The notes under the pieces: generated by a model | The model's input: only the letters and a program-made list of their open reading frames with translations | What the model was told of the DNA's origin: nothing | Database searches by the model: none | Part shown: in pieces, positions 8,536-17,545 of the stretch | Layout: each line of letters begins with the position of its first letter | How positions within the stretch are numbered: position 1 is the first letter of the stretch | Assembly (NCBI GenBank): GCA_018818835.1 | Contig: JAHIRD010000145.1 | Location: forward strand, 1 to 64,000 | Reading direction: 5' to 3' | Length of the DNA stretch: 64,000 nucleotides | From: Pseudomonadota bacterium | Lineage (GTDB): Bacteria > Desulfobacterota > Desulfobacteria > Desulfobacterales > Desulfolunaceae | Translations under genes and position numbers: made by a program

Positions 8536-10281
8536 ATGTATGATATTCACCAACAGAAAAAATCAACGTCAGTACCTGACCTCAATGTCCGATTAGAAGG
8601 AATTGTCAAAGCTATTATATCGGCTTACAGGAATTATGTCCTTTACCCTGAAGACCACGCTCTGTCCTCACAATGTCTCAAGCATATTACATCGGAACTG
8701 ATAAAATTCACAGAGGACTCGGGGGATCTCCTTCTTACAATCGAAAAAGACGGCATTTATTCCGATAGTAAAAAATTCTATTCATGTACAGGAGAAGATG
8801 ACGTTTTTGTCTATCCCCTTATCAGGGATGGTATTTTAAGCCTTGGGTTCACCCGAGGAATTCAAAGCTATGAAATTAAAGATCTTTTTGAAATTCTTAA
8901 AAAAAACCGTCAACTGCCCGATAATCCTGAAAGTGATATTGTAACGGACCTCTGGCAGGCAGAGTCACCCCATCTCCATTACCAGGCTGCCGAAGTATTC
9001 TGGGATTCGGAGCCTGTTTTTAATTTTCCCAATCCCACCATGGGGTTCCCGGACCCGCCTCCGGATACGTCAGGGAAAAACACCTTGAATGGGAAGAGGG
9101 GCGATGGCGCATTCAAACCAGGCCCTGGTGGACTGACATACGAACCATCATTCTTTAAACCCGCAAATCTTGACGGACCCAATTTTACCGGAACCGATCT
9201 TTCCTTTAGTCAAGATGAGTTGAATAATCTTCGTAATATCGTCCACAATGAAGAAGTAAACCGCTGTGATGATGACATTTTAGATCTTCTGCTCATTGTT
9301 TTAGATGAAGTAACCAGTTCCGAAGACCTTGAAAATGTTCTGATCAATTTGGCTGAAGAATTTCTTCGTGTCATAAAAAAAGAAGAAGCTTACAAGGCGT
9401 TTGCCATTATTGAGAAGGTCATTGCCTATAATAACAAACATGCCTGGATGCGACCCTTTGTGGAAAGCAGGGTAAATAATTTTATGGTTCATCTGTCCGG
9501 GCCCGTTTTTAAAGAATCATTGACCGGGGTGGTATCCCTATTGAACCGCAACAAACCCGAGGAGATCTTTTTTTTTAGGAAAATATGCATGGCACTTGAG
9601 TCTTCAGCTGTGCTCAGTCTTTGCGAAACCCTGGTCTATCTCGAAACACAGACGTCCCGGGATCTATTAATGGATATCATTAAAATGAAAACACGTGAAA
9701 ACGTGTCTGTCATTGAACGTATGCTTGAAAGTACCGATAAGATGATGGCACTTATCGGCGTATCTCTTCTAAAAGAATTGAAGGACAATAACAGCGATAT
9801 CCTGTTGCAAAGAGTATTAAAACATTCCGTGGAGCAAGTCCGGTCAAGTGCCTTGGATTATTTTATTGAAAAGCCTGTGAGTGTTCTGCCACGAATTTTT
9901 TTTCTGGTTGATGACACAAGCATGGATGTAAAAATCAAACTTTTAAAATTTATCAGTACAAAAAGAGCCGTGACCTCTGAAACATTAATGCTCAATTATC
10001 TAAAAGAACAACCCCAGATGGTCAACGATAAAGAACACCTTTTAAGCTGCTACAAAGTCCTTGGGAAATGCGGGTCAGATCGTTCAATCCCATTTTTAAA
10101 AAAACAGCTGTTCAAAGGATCATGGATGGGCTTATCCGGTTACAAAACATTTGAGCACCGTGCAGGGGCCCTATTGGCCCTTTCCGTACTTGAAAGTGCT
10201 GAAGCAATGAAACTGTTGAAAAAGGCTTCTAAGAGCATGCTCCCCGTTGTGAGCAAAGCCTATAAAATGTATATCGAATAA
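8536..10281 (+). CDS. HEAT-repeat protein with N-terminal module shared with HD-GYP proteins
   Basis: This 581-residue soluble protein has three parts. Residues 15-125 form an alpha/beta module (pattern YRNYVLYPEDH followed by LLLTIEKDGIYSD). A low-complexity Pro/Gly-rich linker covers about 155-215. From about 230 to the end the helices look like HEAT or armadillo repeats (for example MALIGVSLLKELKDNNSDILLQ). HEAT solenoids act as protein-binding scaffolds. It is followed after 24 bases by an HD-GYP phosphodiesterase whose N-terminus has the same style of module, so the two probably work together. No Shine-Dalgarno is obvious before the ATG. Confidence 0.75.
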   Translation: MYDIHQQKKSTSVPDLNVRLEGIVKAIISAYRNYVLYPEDHALSSQCLKHITSELIKFTEDSGDLLLTIEKDGIYSDSKKFYSCTGEDDVFVYPLIRDGILSLGFTRGIQSYEIKDLFEILKKNRQLPDNPESDIVTDLWQAESPHLHYQAAEVFWDSEPVFNFPNPTMGFPDPPPDTSGKNTLNGKRGDGAFKPGPGGLTYEPSFFKPANLDGPNFTGTDLSFSQDELNNLRNIVHNEEVNRCDDDILDLLLIVLDEVTSSEDLENVLINLAEEFLRVIKKEEAYKAFAIIEKVIAYNNKHAWMRPFVESRVNNFMVHLSGPVFKESLTGVVSLLNRNKPEEIFFFRKICMALESSAVLSLCETLVYLETQTSRDLLMDIIKMKTRENVSVIERMLESTDKMMALIGVSLLKELKDNNSDILLQRVLKHSVEQVRSSALDYFIEKPVSVLPRIFFLVDDTSMDVKIKLLKFISTKRAVTSETLMLNYLKEQPQMVNDKEHLLSCYKVLGKCGSDRSIPFLKKQLFKGSWMGLSGYKTFEHRAGALLALSVLESAEAMKLLKKASKSMLPVVSKAYKMYIE

Positions 10282-10305
10282 TACAGGACTAAGGTAAATT
10301 CGAGT

Positions 10306-11751
10306 ATGGGACAATATGCAGTTGAAGGTGAACAGATCATTGGGAACTTGTATAAACTTCTGATGGCTGTAAAACTTCACGGTGAAACAAACAAGACAGT
10401 TGTAACGGTTTCAGACACCCTCATTGTTCTGTTGAGTCGTTTTTTTAAGCGTGAAACGTTTTTGTCCATAAAAATTAACGATAACCGATTCTATTTTCAG
10501 GATGAAAAACTGATATACAGAAGGGAAACAGAAACTCTTTTTAATAAAGCCTGTCAGTTTTTTAGTGATCGGTCCATTGCTGAAATAAGGATTCTTTCAC
10601 CGAATGAGCCCATGACGTCGGCTGTTATCCATAAAATTGCCTTTTTTCTGTATCATTCAATCAAGGCGGCCCATCCCGTTGTATGGATAAAAAAACGATT
10701 GTTGAGCGAAGGTATCACATGGATTGACGTTGACCTCCTACCGGAAAAACAGACCTTGGATTTGTTCCGGGAACAAAGTGCCCCACCACAAAAAGTGAAC
10801 TCAAGGCCGGAAAAAGGTCAGAAAACGTATGCCAGTGCCATGGCCTCCATCAAAGGGGTCGCTGAAAAAGTATCCGGTCCTAATTACGCGGGAATTCGCA
10901 AGACCCAGAGAATGATTCAGAAAATGGTGGATCTGATCATTGAAGATGAGTCGATTCTTATGGGTATGAGCACCATCCGTGATTATGATGATTACACCTA
11001 TTGCCATTCAGTCAATGTATCCATTCTGGCCATGTGTTTTGGCCTGAACATCGGATTGTCACGGCAATCCGTTGAAATCCTTGGAATCTGCGGACTTTTC
11101 CATGACCTTGGTAAGGTGGATATCCCCTCTGAAATCATCCGTAAGCCCGGCAAACTCACACGGGAGGAATCACGGATCATTGAAAAACATTCCTTATATA
11201 GTGTGACAAAAATACTTAAATTAAATGCACCCCGGGAGCTGAAATCCAGAATTTTAAGATCTCCCTTTGAACATCATATCAAATTCAACTTAACGGGCTA
11301 CCCACGCCTTAACCAGAAAAAGCCGGTCAGTCTTTTTGGACGAATTCTCGCCATTGCTGATGTATTTGATGCCATCACATCACCGCGGGCTTACCGCCCC
11401 GTCGCCTTCAGCCCGGATGAGGCTCTGGGCAAAATGCTCGAAGGGTCCGGAACCGATTTTGATCCCTTGCTTCTCAAAGCCTTTATCAACATGATCGGGA
11501 TATATCCGGTGGGCACCTTGTTACAGCTTGATACCGGTGAACTGGGTCTTGTTTCAGGAAAAGGTAAGAGCTCCATGGGCAACAGGCCTGATGTTGTTGT
11601 GCTGGAAACCGACAAAGAAACAGGTTATAAAAAAGGCCCCATGGTCAGCCTTGAGGAACGAGATTCCAAAACCATGGCCTACATCCGGAATATTGTAGGG
11701 AGCTTCCATCCCGGCCAGTTTGGGATACAGCCGGCACAATACCTTTTATAA
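10306..11751 (+). CDS. HD-GYP domain protein (cyclic-di-GMP phosphodiesterase family)
   Basis: The 481-residue protein has an N-terminal module (residues 1-130) with no known catalytic signature, a linker, and an HD-GYP domain from about 210 to 400. The metal-binding pattern is present: an early His (HSVNVSIL), HDLGKVDIP, His in EKHSLYS, FEHHIKFNLTGYPRL, and Asp in AIADVFDAIT. HD-GYP enzymes hydrolyse c-di-GMP, usually to GMP. The central HHExxDGxGYP motif is altered to HHIKFNLTGYP, so activity may be changed. It probably counters c-di-GMP signals read by the PilZ proteins elsewhere in the window. AAGGTAAA precedes the ATG. Confidence 0.87.
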   Translation: MGQYAVEGEQIIGNLYKLLMAVKLHGETNKTVVTVSDTLIVLLSRFFKRETFLSIKINDNRFYFQDEKLIYRRETETLFNKACQFFSDRSIAEIRILSPNEPMTSAVIHKIAFFLYHSIKAAHPVVWIKKRLLSEGITWIDVDLLPEKQTLDLFREQSAPPQKVNSRPEKGQKTYASAMASIKGVAEKVSGPNYAGIRKTQRMIQKMVDLIIEDESILMGMSTIRDYDDYTYCHSVNVSILAMCFGLNIGLSRQSVEILGICGLFHDLGKVDIPSEIIRKPGKLTREESRIIEKHSLYSVTKILKLNAPRELKSRILRSPFEHHIKFNLTGYPRLNQKKPVSLFGRILAIADVFDAITSPRAYRPVAFSPDEALGKMLEGSGTDFDPLLLKAFINMIGIYPVGTLLQLDTGELGLVSGKGKSSMGNRPDVVVLETDKETGYKKGPMVSLEERDSKTMAYIRNIVGSFHPGQFGIQPAQYLL

Positions 11752-12049
11752 TTTCTAATCAATCATACATCGCACCGTATAATCCATCGTGATATTTTAG
11801 GATTTCAAACGTCATCCTGTGTGTGCTGATTTCTTTTCATGGCTTGAAATTCAGATGAAACTGTATTATATAATTAACTTCTTACACTCCTTTTTTAAAA
11901 AAAGGCTATCATCCGTTCTCGTTTTCAAAAAAAGCAGTTTGCCTTATCCTTTAACCAACGGAAAAGCAGTTTTCGTTTTTTATTTTTTCGATCAGGCAGA
12001 AAGTCTTTTAATCTGATCAACGACATTAACATGCATAGGAGGAAACCCA
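11752..12049 (+). promoter_or_regulatory. Upstream region of the superoxide reductase gene
   Basis: 298 AT-rich bases hold a near-perfect T-run/A-run hairpin (CCTTTTTT at 11889-11896 followed by its complement) and an inverted repeat GATCAG (11990-11995) / CTGATC (12013-12018) about 32 bases before the gene. The ribosome site AGGAGG is at 12037-12042. The second repeat could be an operator for an oxygen-responsive regulator; this is inference. A 65-codon frame at 11819-12016 looks random and is not called. Confidence 0.45.
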
Positions 12050-12430
12050 ATGGCAAAACGACTGGATGTCTACAGATGTGATCTTTGCGGACATATTATC
12101 GAAGTGGTCAACAATGGAGAGGGAACCCTGGTCTGCTGCGGTCAGAATATGACATTTTTAGCTGAAAACACCCAGGATGCGGCAGTTGAAAAACATGTTC
12201 CTGTCATCGAAATCAGCAATGATGGCGTGAAGGTTACCGTGGGTAAAGTTGCACATCCCATGACCGAAGAGCATTACATCCAATGGATCGAAGTGATTGT
12301 CGATGGAAGAATCTGCCGTGCCTGGCTCAAACCCGGAGCTGCGCCTGAAGCCTTCTTCAAGGTCAAAGGGTCCAAAATCACGGCAAGAGAATATTGCAAT
12401 CTCCATGGACACTGGAAGGCTAACGCCTGA
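12050..12430 (+). CDS. dfx: Desulfoferrodoxin (superoxide reductase)
   Basis: The enzyme reduces superoxide to hydrogen peroxide in the cytosol of anaerobes, taking electrons from rubredoxin. The 126-residue protein has the two-domain class I layout. The N-terminal desulforedoxin centre has Cys10, Cys13, Cys29 and Cys30. The catalytic centre II has Glu47, His49, His69, His75, Cys116 and His119 in the expected places (EKHVPVIE, HPMTEEHYIQW, YCNLHGHW). All ligands are intact. A strong AGGAGG lies seven bases upstream of the ATG. It is transcribed alone and ends at the terminator at 12503-12535. Confidence 0.97.
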   Translation: MAKRLDVYRCDLCGHIIEVVNNGEGTLVCCGQNMTFLAENTQDAAVEKHVPVIEISNDGVKVTVGKVAHPMTEEHYIQWIEVIVDGRICRAWLKPGAAPEAFFKVKGSKITAREYCNLHGHWKANA

Positions 12431-12502
12431 TTCAAACGTAACAAGGCCGCGACAATAGGGGCCTGACCTTTGAATACAAAACAGAATATATGTTTAAAAA
12501 AC

Positions 12503-12535
12503 AAAAAGCCCGGCGTTATCCAAGCCGGGCTTTTT
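12503..12535. terminator. Bidirectional intrinsic terminator
   Basis: AAAAAGCCCGGC (12503-12514) pairs perfectly with GCCGGGCTTTTT (12524-12535) around a 9-base loop. The A-run and T-run on either side let it stop both the superoxide reductase gene (plus) and ackA (minus). Confidence 0.93.
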
Positions 12536-12563
12536 TGTTTTTAATATCAAAGGAACGATTCGC

Positions 12564-13766
12564 TTATTTCAGGGTGTTTACCGTATCCTGTGCAATCTGA
12601 AGTTCTTCGTTGGTGGGGACGATCCAGACCTGAACCTTACTACCCTCTTTATGGATCGGCTGGGGTTTTGAAAAACGTCCCTTGTTTTTCTCCGTATCAA
12701 TATCAATACCCAGGGATGTCATATCTTCACAGACACCTTTTCTGACAATATCGTCATTTTCACCGATACCCGCTGTAAATACAACCATATCCAGGGTGCC
12801 AAGGACCGCCGCATAGGAGCCGATATATTTCTTGACACGATAGACAAACATGTCAACAGCCAGCTTGGCCATCTCATCGCCCTGTTCAGCCTTTGAATGG
12901 ATATCACGCATATCATTCATACCGCAGATACCTTTGAGTCCGCTCTTCTTGTTAAAAACGTCGTCCAAGTCTTCAACTTTAACGCCTTTGTGTTCCACAA
13001 GATAGGAAATGATTGCCGGATCAAAATCACCGGATCGGGTTCCCATCATAACACCAGCAAGGGGAGTCATCCCCATGGATGTATCCACACACTTGCCTTT
13101 TTTTACCGCAGCCATGGAGCAGCCATTTCCAAGATGGACGGTAATGATATTGACGTCTTCGGGGTTTTTACCCAGAAGATTTGCGGCTCTTTTTGCAACA
13201 TATTTATGGGATGTCCCGTGGAAACCATAGCGACGAATACGAAGGTCTGTATAGTATTCGTAGGGCAGGGCATACAAAAAGGCCTTGGCCGGCATGGTCT
13301 GGTGGAATTCCGTATCAAAAACAGCCACATTGGGGGTTCCCGGAAACAGTTCTTCAGCCACGTCGATGCCCATGAGGTTTGCCGGGTTGTGAAGAGGTGC
13401 CAAGGGATTGTTGTCCTTAATAGCCTTTTTAACCGACGCATCGATCAGAATGGAGGTATTGAAGGATTCTCCTCCCTGGACTACCCGGTGTCCAATGGCA
13501 TTGATTTCGGATTTATCCGAGATCACGCCTTTTTCTTTGTGCGTGATCAGGTCGATTACAAGATGCATCCCCACCTTATGGTCAGGAATGGCTTGCTCGA
13601 TCACTGTTTTTTCTTCACCTGTGCCATTCATTTTTTTATGGGTCAGAACCCCGAGTTTGTCTCCGATTCGCTCGACAATTCCTGACGCCATGACAGCTTC
13701 ATTTTCCATATTGAGCAGCTGATATTTCAATGATGAACTGCCCGCATTGATGACTAATACTTTCAT
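12564..13766 (-). CDS. ackA: Acetate kinase
   Basis: The enzyme interconverts acetate plus ATP and acetyl phosphate plus ADP. The 400-residue protein has the full family length and motifs: NAGSSSLKYQLL at residue 6, GHRVVQGGE, FDTEFHQTMP, YGFHGTSHKYV, HLGNGCSMAAVK, MGTRSGDFDPAI and FTAGIGEND. It follows pta directly: the pta stop TAA shares its final A with the ackA ATG. With Pta it allows substrate-level ATP formation from acetyl-CoA, or acetate activation in the other direction, as in many sulfate reducers. Confidence 0.97.
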   Translation of the reverse strand: MKVLVINAGSSSLKYQLLNMENEAVMASGIVERIGDKLGVLTHKKMNGTGEEKTVIEQAIPDHKVGMHLVIDLITHKEKGVISDKSEINAIGHRVVQGGESFNTSILIDASVKKAIKDNNPLAPLHNPANLMGIDVAEELFPGTPNVAVFDTEFHQTMPAKAFLYALPYEYYTDLRIRRYGFHGTSHKYVAKRAANLLGKNPEDVNIITVHLGNGCSMAAVKKGKCVDTSMGMTPLAGVMMGTRSGDFDPAIISYLVEHKGVKVEDLDDVFNKKSGLKGICGMNDMRDIHSKAEQGDEMAKLAVDMFVYRVKKYIGSYAAVLGTLDMVVFTAGIGENDDIVRKGVCEDMTSLGIDIDTEKNKGRFSKPQPIHKEGSKVQVWIVPTNEELQIAQDTVNTLK

Positions 13767-15877
13767 TAATAAACTATTCCTTTCCCTGCTTGTGCCTGAA
13801 TCGCAGTGATTGCGACCGTATTTACAATATCCGGAACTGTACAGCCCCGGCTTAAATCATTGACTGGTTTATTCAAACCCTGGAGTATGGGGCCAATGGC
13901 CAGGATGTTGCTTGACGCTCTTTGGACTGCCTTATAAGTATTGTTCCCCGTATTCAGATCAGGAAAAATAAACACGGTGGCTCGTCCGGCAACTTCACTG
14001 TCCGGCAGCTTTGTCTGTGCAACAATGGGATCAATGGCCGCATCGTATTGAATGGGGCCTTCAATGAGAAGATCCGGATTCTTTTCTTTAACAATGCGCG
14101 CCGCTTCGATGACTTTTTCAACTTCCGCACCCTTGCCGGATGAACCGGTGGAATAGGAAAGAAGGGCCACCCGTGGCTCTACCCCGAAAATTTTTGCTGT
14201 TTCCGCTGAAACAAGGGCAATTTCGGATAGTTCTTCCGCTGTGGGATTGGGATTCACCGCGCAATCTCCAAAGACAAGAACCCTGTCTTTCAAGCACATC
14301 AAAAAAACCGATGAAACAATGGACGATCCGGGCAAGGTTTTGATGATCTGGAACGCGGGCCTTATGGTATGTGCCGTGGTGTTGATGGACCCTGAAACCA
14401 TGCCGTCTGCATGACCTTTATGAACCATCATGGTACCAAAATAAGTCACATCAGCCATGGCATCCTTGGCAAGGTCTTCGGTCATCCCTTTTTTCTTTCT
14501 CATGTTATAGAAAATCTCGACGTATTCCGGAAACAGAGGACTTTTGTCAGGCTGAACAATGTGGGCGCCCGTTAGGTCAAGGCCAAGTTGAGAAATCTTG
14601 GTTCTTATTTCATTCTCTTTTCCCAGAAGGGTCAGTTCACAGACATTTCGTCTGAGAAGAATATCAGCGGCATTTAATATACGTTCACCCACACCTTCCG
14701 GAAGAACGATGTGCTGTTTGTTTTTCCGAGCCTTTTGGATAAGGTTGTATTCAAACATCTGGGGGGTGACTTTATTTGATTTCCGCTTGATCAGTTTGTC
14801 TCTCAGCTCAGACGTTTTAACATTGGCCTCAAACGTTCCCAGGGCCGAAGCAATTTTGGCTGGGTTATCCGGGTTGATTCGCCCGTGGAGATGGCTCAAT
14901 GCCTTGATGGTGGGGTAGGTTGATTCCTTGACCATGAGAATGGGCACGGGAATGCCTTCCCATCCCTGAACCAGACGCTGAATATTGATTGATGGAGATA
15001 TTCCACCGGTCAGGAGAATACCCGAAATATCCGGATACGATGACGACAATTTTGTGGCCATCGTACTTAATATAATGTCTTCACGGTCTCCTGATGTCAC
15101 CACCAAGCAGTCTTTTTTAACATAGTTCAGAAAATTTGAAATCTGCATGGCCGCGATCACATAGCCGTCAATTTTTTTATTGGTGGCTTGCTTACCATAA
15201 AGAATTTCCGCACCGAGAAATTTCTGGAGATCTGAAATCGTGGGTTTGACCAAGTTATCATCTTCCGGAATAACATAAAACAGACCATCCGGAAGGGATG
15301 TGTTCTCCTTGAGAGCCTTTAAAATATTATCCCTCTGCTCTTCATCCACCCGATTGACAATGGTCCCGATAATATCCACCCCTTTTTCAGTCAACCCTTC
15401 AATGGCAAGTTCAGTTAGAGCCACAACTTCTTCCGGGGTTGTTTTCCGGGCGTTGGTGATAATCAGAGTCGGCGTGTTCAAATACGCTGCAATATCGGTG
15501 TTTATTTCAAAGGTGAACGCTTCATTTCCAGCGATAAAATCAGTCCCTTCGCATAAAACAAAATCGCATTTTTCTTCAAGCTGCTTGAATTTTATAAGAA
15601 TGTTTTCAAGAAGTTCGGATTGCTTTCCAGCCTGGATCAGAATTTTTGCTTCTTCAAGAGTGTACGCATACGTATCTTCATAGTTCAGCCCAAGATAAAA
15701 ATGGGACAGTACTAAATCGATATCATGATCTTTTTGACCGGGTACCGTCGGATTGATAACCGGACGAAAAAAACCAACTTTATGGAGGTCTCTCAATAAA
15801 AGCTGCATGATTCCAAGGACGATGGAAGACTTACCACTTCTGCTTTTTGTCGTGGTGATGTATAGACTTTTTGACAT
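13766..15877 (-). CDS. pta: Phosphate acetyltransferase (long form)
   Basis: Pta converts acetyl-CoA and phosphate to acetyl phosphate and CoA. The 703-residue protein is the long type. An N-terminal P-loop domain related to dethiobiotin synthetase (TTTKSRSGKSSIVLGIMQLL) is followed by a DRTGG-type regulatory region at about residues 210-330. The catalytic PTA_PTB domain starts near residue 370 and includes SGSINTTAHTIRPAFQIIKT and SYSTGSSGKGAEVEKV. In enterobacteria the N-terminal part mediates allosteric control by NADH and pyruvate. It forms an operon with ackA and is the first gene. Confidence 0.96.
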   Translation of the reverse strand: MSKSLYITTTKSRSGKSSIVLGIMQLLLRDLHKVGFFRPVINPTVPGQKDHDIDLVLSHFYLGLNYEDTYAYTLEEAKILIQAGKQSELLENILIKFKQLEEKCDFVLCEGTDFIAGNEAFTFEINTDIAAYLNTPTLIITNARKTTPEEVVALTELAIEGLTEKGVDIIGTIVNRVDEEQRDNILKALKENTSLPDGLFYVIPEDDNLVKPTISDLQKFLGAEILYGKQATNKKIDGYVIAAMQISNFLNYVKKDCLVVTSGDREDIILSTMATKLSSSYPDISGILLTGGISPSINIQRLVQGWEGIPVPILMVKESTYPTIKALSHLHGRINPDNPAKIASALGTFEANVKTSELRDKLIKRKSNKVTPQMFEYNLIQKARKNKQHIVLPEGVGERILNAADILLRRNVCELTLLGKENEIRTKISQLGLDLTGAHIVQPDKSPLFPEYVEIFYNMRKKKGMTEDLAKDAMADVTYFGTMMVHKGHADGMVSGSINTTAHTIRPAFQIIKTLPGSSIVSSVFLMCLKDRVLVFGDCAVNPNPTAEELSEIALVSAETAKIFGVEPRVALLSYSTGSSGKGAEVEKVIEAARIVKEKNPDLLIEGPIQYDAAIDPIVAQTKLPDSEVAGRATVFIFPDLNTGNNTYKAVQRASSNILAIGPILQGLNKPVNDLSRGCTVPDIVNTVAITAIQAQAGKGIVY

Positions 15878-15972
15878 AGGTTTTTTACCTTTGATCCTAA
15901 TACGTTATAAATCTAATATTTTTAAGGCTCCAGAGCCTTTTCTCCTGATTGGGATTTAAAAAAAGGTGAGAC

Positions 15973-16263
15973 TTACTCCATGTCAGGCAAACAATCAATA
16001 GTTTTTCTATCTTTCCGGACATGTGTTTTCCAAGCCCCAGAATTCTTTTTTATGGTAAACAATTTATAATGATATAGCCTATAAGAAAAAGAATTCTTGG
16101 GTTTATCACTTTCCCACTCGTTTAAAAAACAAACATAAATATACTGTATAACCGATGATTTGAAAACAATATGCGAATAACTCCTACCATCCGGGCACAT
16201 GACATTCATTTCGGCATACCCGCCATAATCCTTGAAAGAAATATCAAAACAGATATTTATCAA
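15973..16263 (-). CDS. Small unknown protein (uncertain)
   Basis: A 96-codon frame starting with TTG, rich in Tyr, Lys, Ser and Phe. No family is recognised. Its middle (MNVMCPDGRSYSHIVF) and basic C-terminus look protein-like rather than random. There is no convincing ribosome-binding site and the surrounding DNA is AT-rich. A shorter version could start at the internal ATG at residue 19. If it is not a gene, 15878-16520 is a 640-base gap. Treated as possible. Confidence 0.35.
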   Translation of the reverse strand: MINICFDISFKDYGGYAEMNVMCPDGRSYSHIVFKSSVIQYIYVCFLNEWESDKPKNSFSYRLYHYKLFTIKKNSGAWKTHVRKDRKTIDCLPDME

Positions 16264-16520
16264 TGATAAAAAACATATATTTTATTTTGATTTTTATGAC
16301 ATAATTTTATGAAATGCTTTATGTAAACATTGTCCCCATTCATGACGGCCGGAAATCTATTTGTAATAATGATATTTGCAAAGAACAGAGGGCCGTGATA
16401 TAGGTTTTAAGATACCATGCAAATGGACTAACGTGGTGATCCCCATGATTTTACCGAAAGATCATCGATTTGAAAACTCCATCAAACCTTATGTGGCTTT
16501 TTTAAAACAGGAGATAGTGA

Positions 16521-17477
16521 ATGCAAAAAACGATTTTATCCCTTGGCCTTAGTATTCTTGTATTGTTTTGCTGTCTTTCATCCGCACATGCAGAAGAAGA
16601 TATTGCAGCCATTGTGAATGGAGACAAAATTACCATTACGGAAATCAACAGGACAGTGCAGGCCCTGCCTCAATATCAGAAGCTCCAGCTTGAAATACTC
16701 GAAGACATGATCGTAAAAACCCTGATTTATCAAGAAAGCATCAAAGACGGCATTGTTGTTGAAAAAAGTGAGGTTGACAACGGCTTCAATGAATATATTG
16801 AAAAACTGTCATTGACGGATGAGGTGGTCAAGCAGGAAATGAAGCGTATGAACATAACTGAAGAAACCATGAAAGATGAAATACAAAAGCTTCTGATGGT
16901 GGAACGATTTCTCAAAAAACGTTCTAAAACACTGAATCTTAACGTCAGTGATGAAGAGGTCAAAGCCTTTTATGATGAACGTCCTGAAACCTTCAACAAA
17001 CCAGAGAGAATCCAGGTCAGCCATATTCTGATCAAAAGTAATCCCGGTGCCGATAAAGCTGACGTTGATGCAGCCATGAAAAAAATTGTGGACATCCAGG
17101 ATAAGCTTAAAAAAGGAGAGGGCACCTTTGCAGATATCGCAAAAAAATACTCGGAAGATACGTCCAGCGCCCCATCAGGAGGAGATCTAAAAGGAGAAAT
17201 CACCCGGAACAGTCCTTTGCCCAAATCCTTTATCGATGCCGCCTTTGCTCTGGATAAAGGACAGGTCAGTGATGTGGTCAAATCTGTTGTGGGATTTCAC
17301 CTGATCAAGGTCACGGAAAAGAAACCAGCTGAAGTCACAGCCTTCCCTGAAATTAAGGATTCACTAAAATTCAGGCTGCTTGAACAAAAAAGCAACATAG
17401 AGATGAAACAGTATGTGGATTCCCTTGTGGACAAATCGGACATTCAAATTAAGCTTGAAAAACGACCTGTGAAATAA
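16521..17477 (+). CDS. Periplasmic peptidyl-prolyl isomerase, SurA/PrsA type
   Basis: The 318-residue protein has a signal peptide ending near residue 24 (LSSAHA-EE), a SurA-N-like helical chaperone region (about 30-150) and one parvulin/PpiC domain (about 160-270). Parvulin signatures include QVSHILIKS, FADIAKKYSEDTSSAPSGGDL and VVGFHLIKVTEKK. It should help outer membrane or exported proteins fold in the periplasm. AGGAG at 16509-16513 sets the start. The gene stands alone and ends in a strong hairpin. SurA proper usually has two parvulin domains and lies near lptD; here there is one and no such neighbour. Confidence 0.9.
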   Translation: MQKTILSLGLSILVLFCCLSSAHAEEDIAAIVNGDKITITEINRTVQALPQYQKLQLEILEDMIVKTLIYQESIKDGIVVEKSEVDNGFNEYIEKLSLTDEVVKQEMKRMNITEETMKDEIQKLLMVERFLKKRSKTLNLNVSDEEVKAFYDERPETFNKPERIQVSHILIKSNPGADKADVDAAMKKIVDIQDKLKKGEGTFADIAKKYSEDTSSAPSGGDLKGEITRNSPLPKSFIDAAFALDKGQVSDVVKSVVGFHLIKVTEKKPAEVTAFPEIKDSLKFRLLEQKSNIEMKQYVDSLVDKSDIQIKLEKRPVK

Positions 17478-17497
17478 TTCCCCATGGGAATAACATT

Positions 17498-17528
17498 ATA
17501 ATAATGCGGGGTTTCCCCGCATTATTAT
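17498..17528. terminator. Bidirectional terminator
   Basis: A 14-bp perfect stem (17498-17511 with 17515-17528) with a TTT loop has GC pairs at the top and AT pairs at the base. It separates the convergent SurA-like gene and the cation exchanger. Confidence 0.85.
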
Positions 17529-17545
17529 GGGGGTTTAGCCGTATA

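Noticed and set aside
11819-12016. 65-codon plus-strand frame before the superoxide reductase gene
   Set aside because: AT-rich leader with a hairpin; composition is that of translated AT-rich DNA.
12897-13685. 262-codon plus-strand frame opposite ackA
   Set aside because: Long antisense frame in a well-conserved gene; His/Cys/Phe-rich shadow without a family match.
15924-15939. AAGGCTC-CA-GAGCCTT hairpin upstream of pta
   Set aside because: It has a T-tract only on the plus strand, where no gene ends, and the loop is very short; not called as a terminator.
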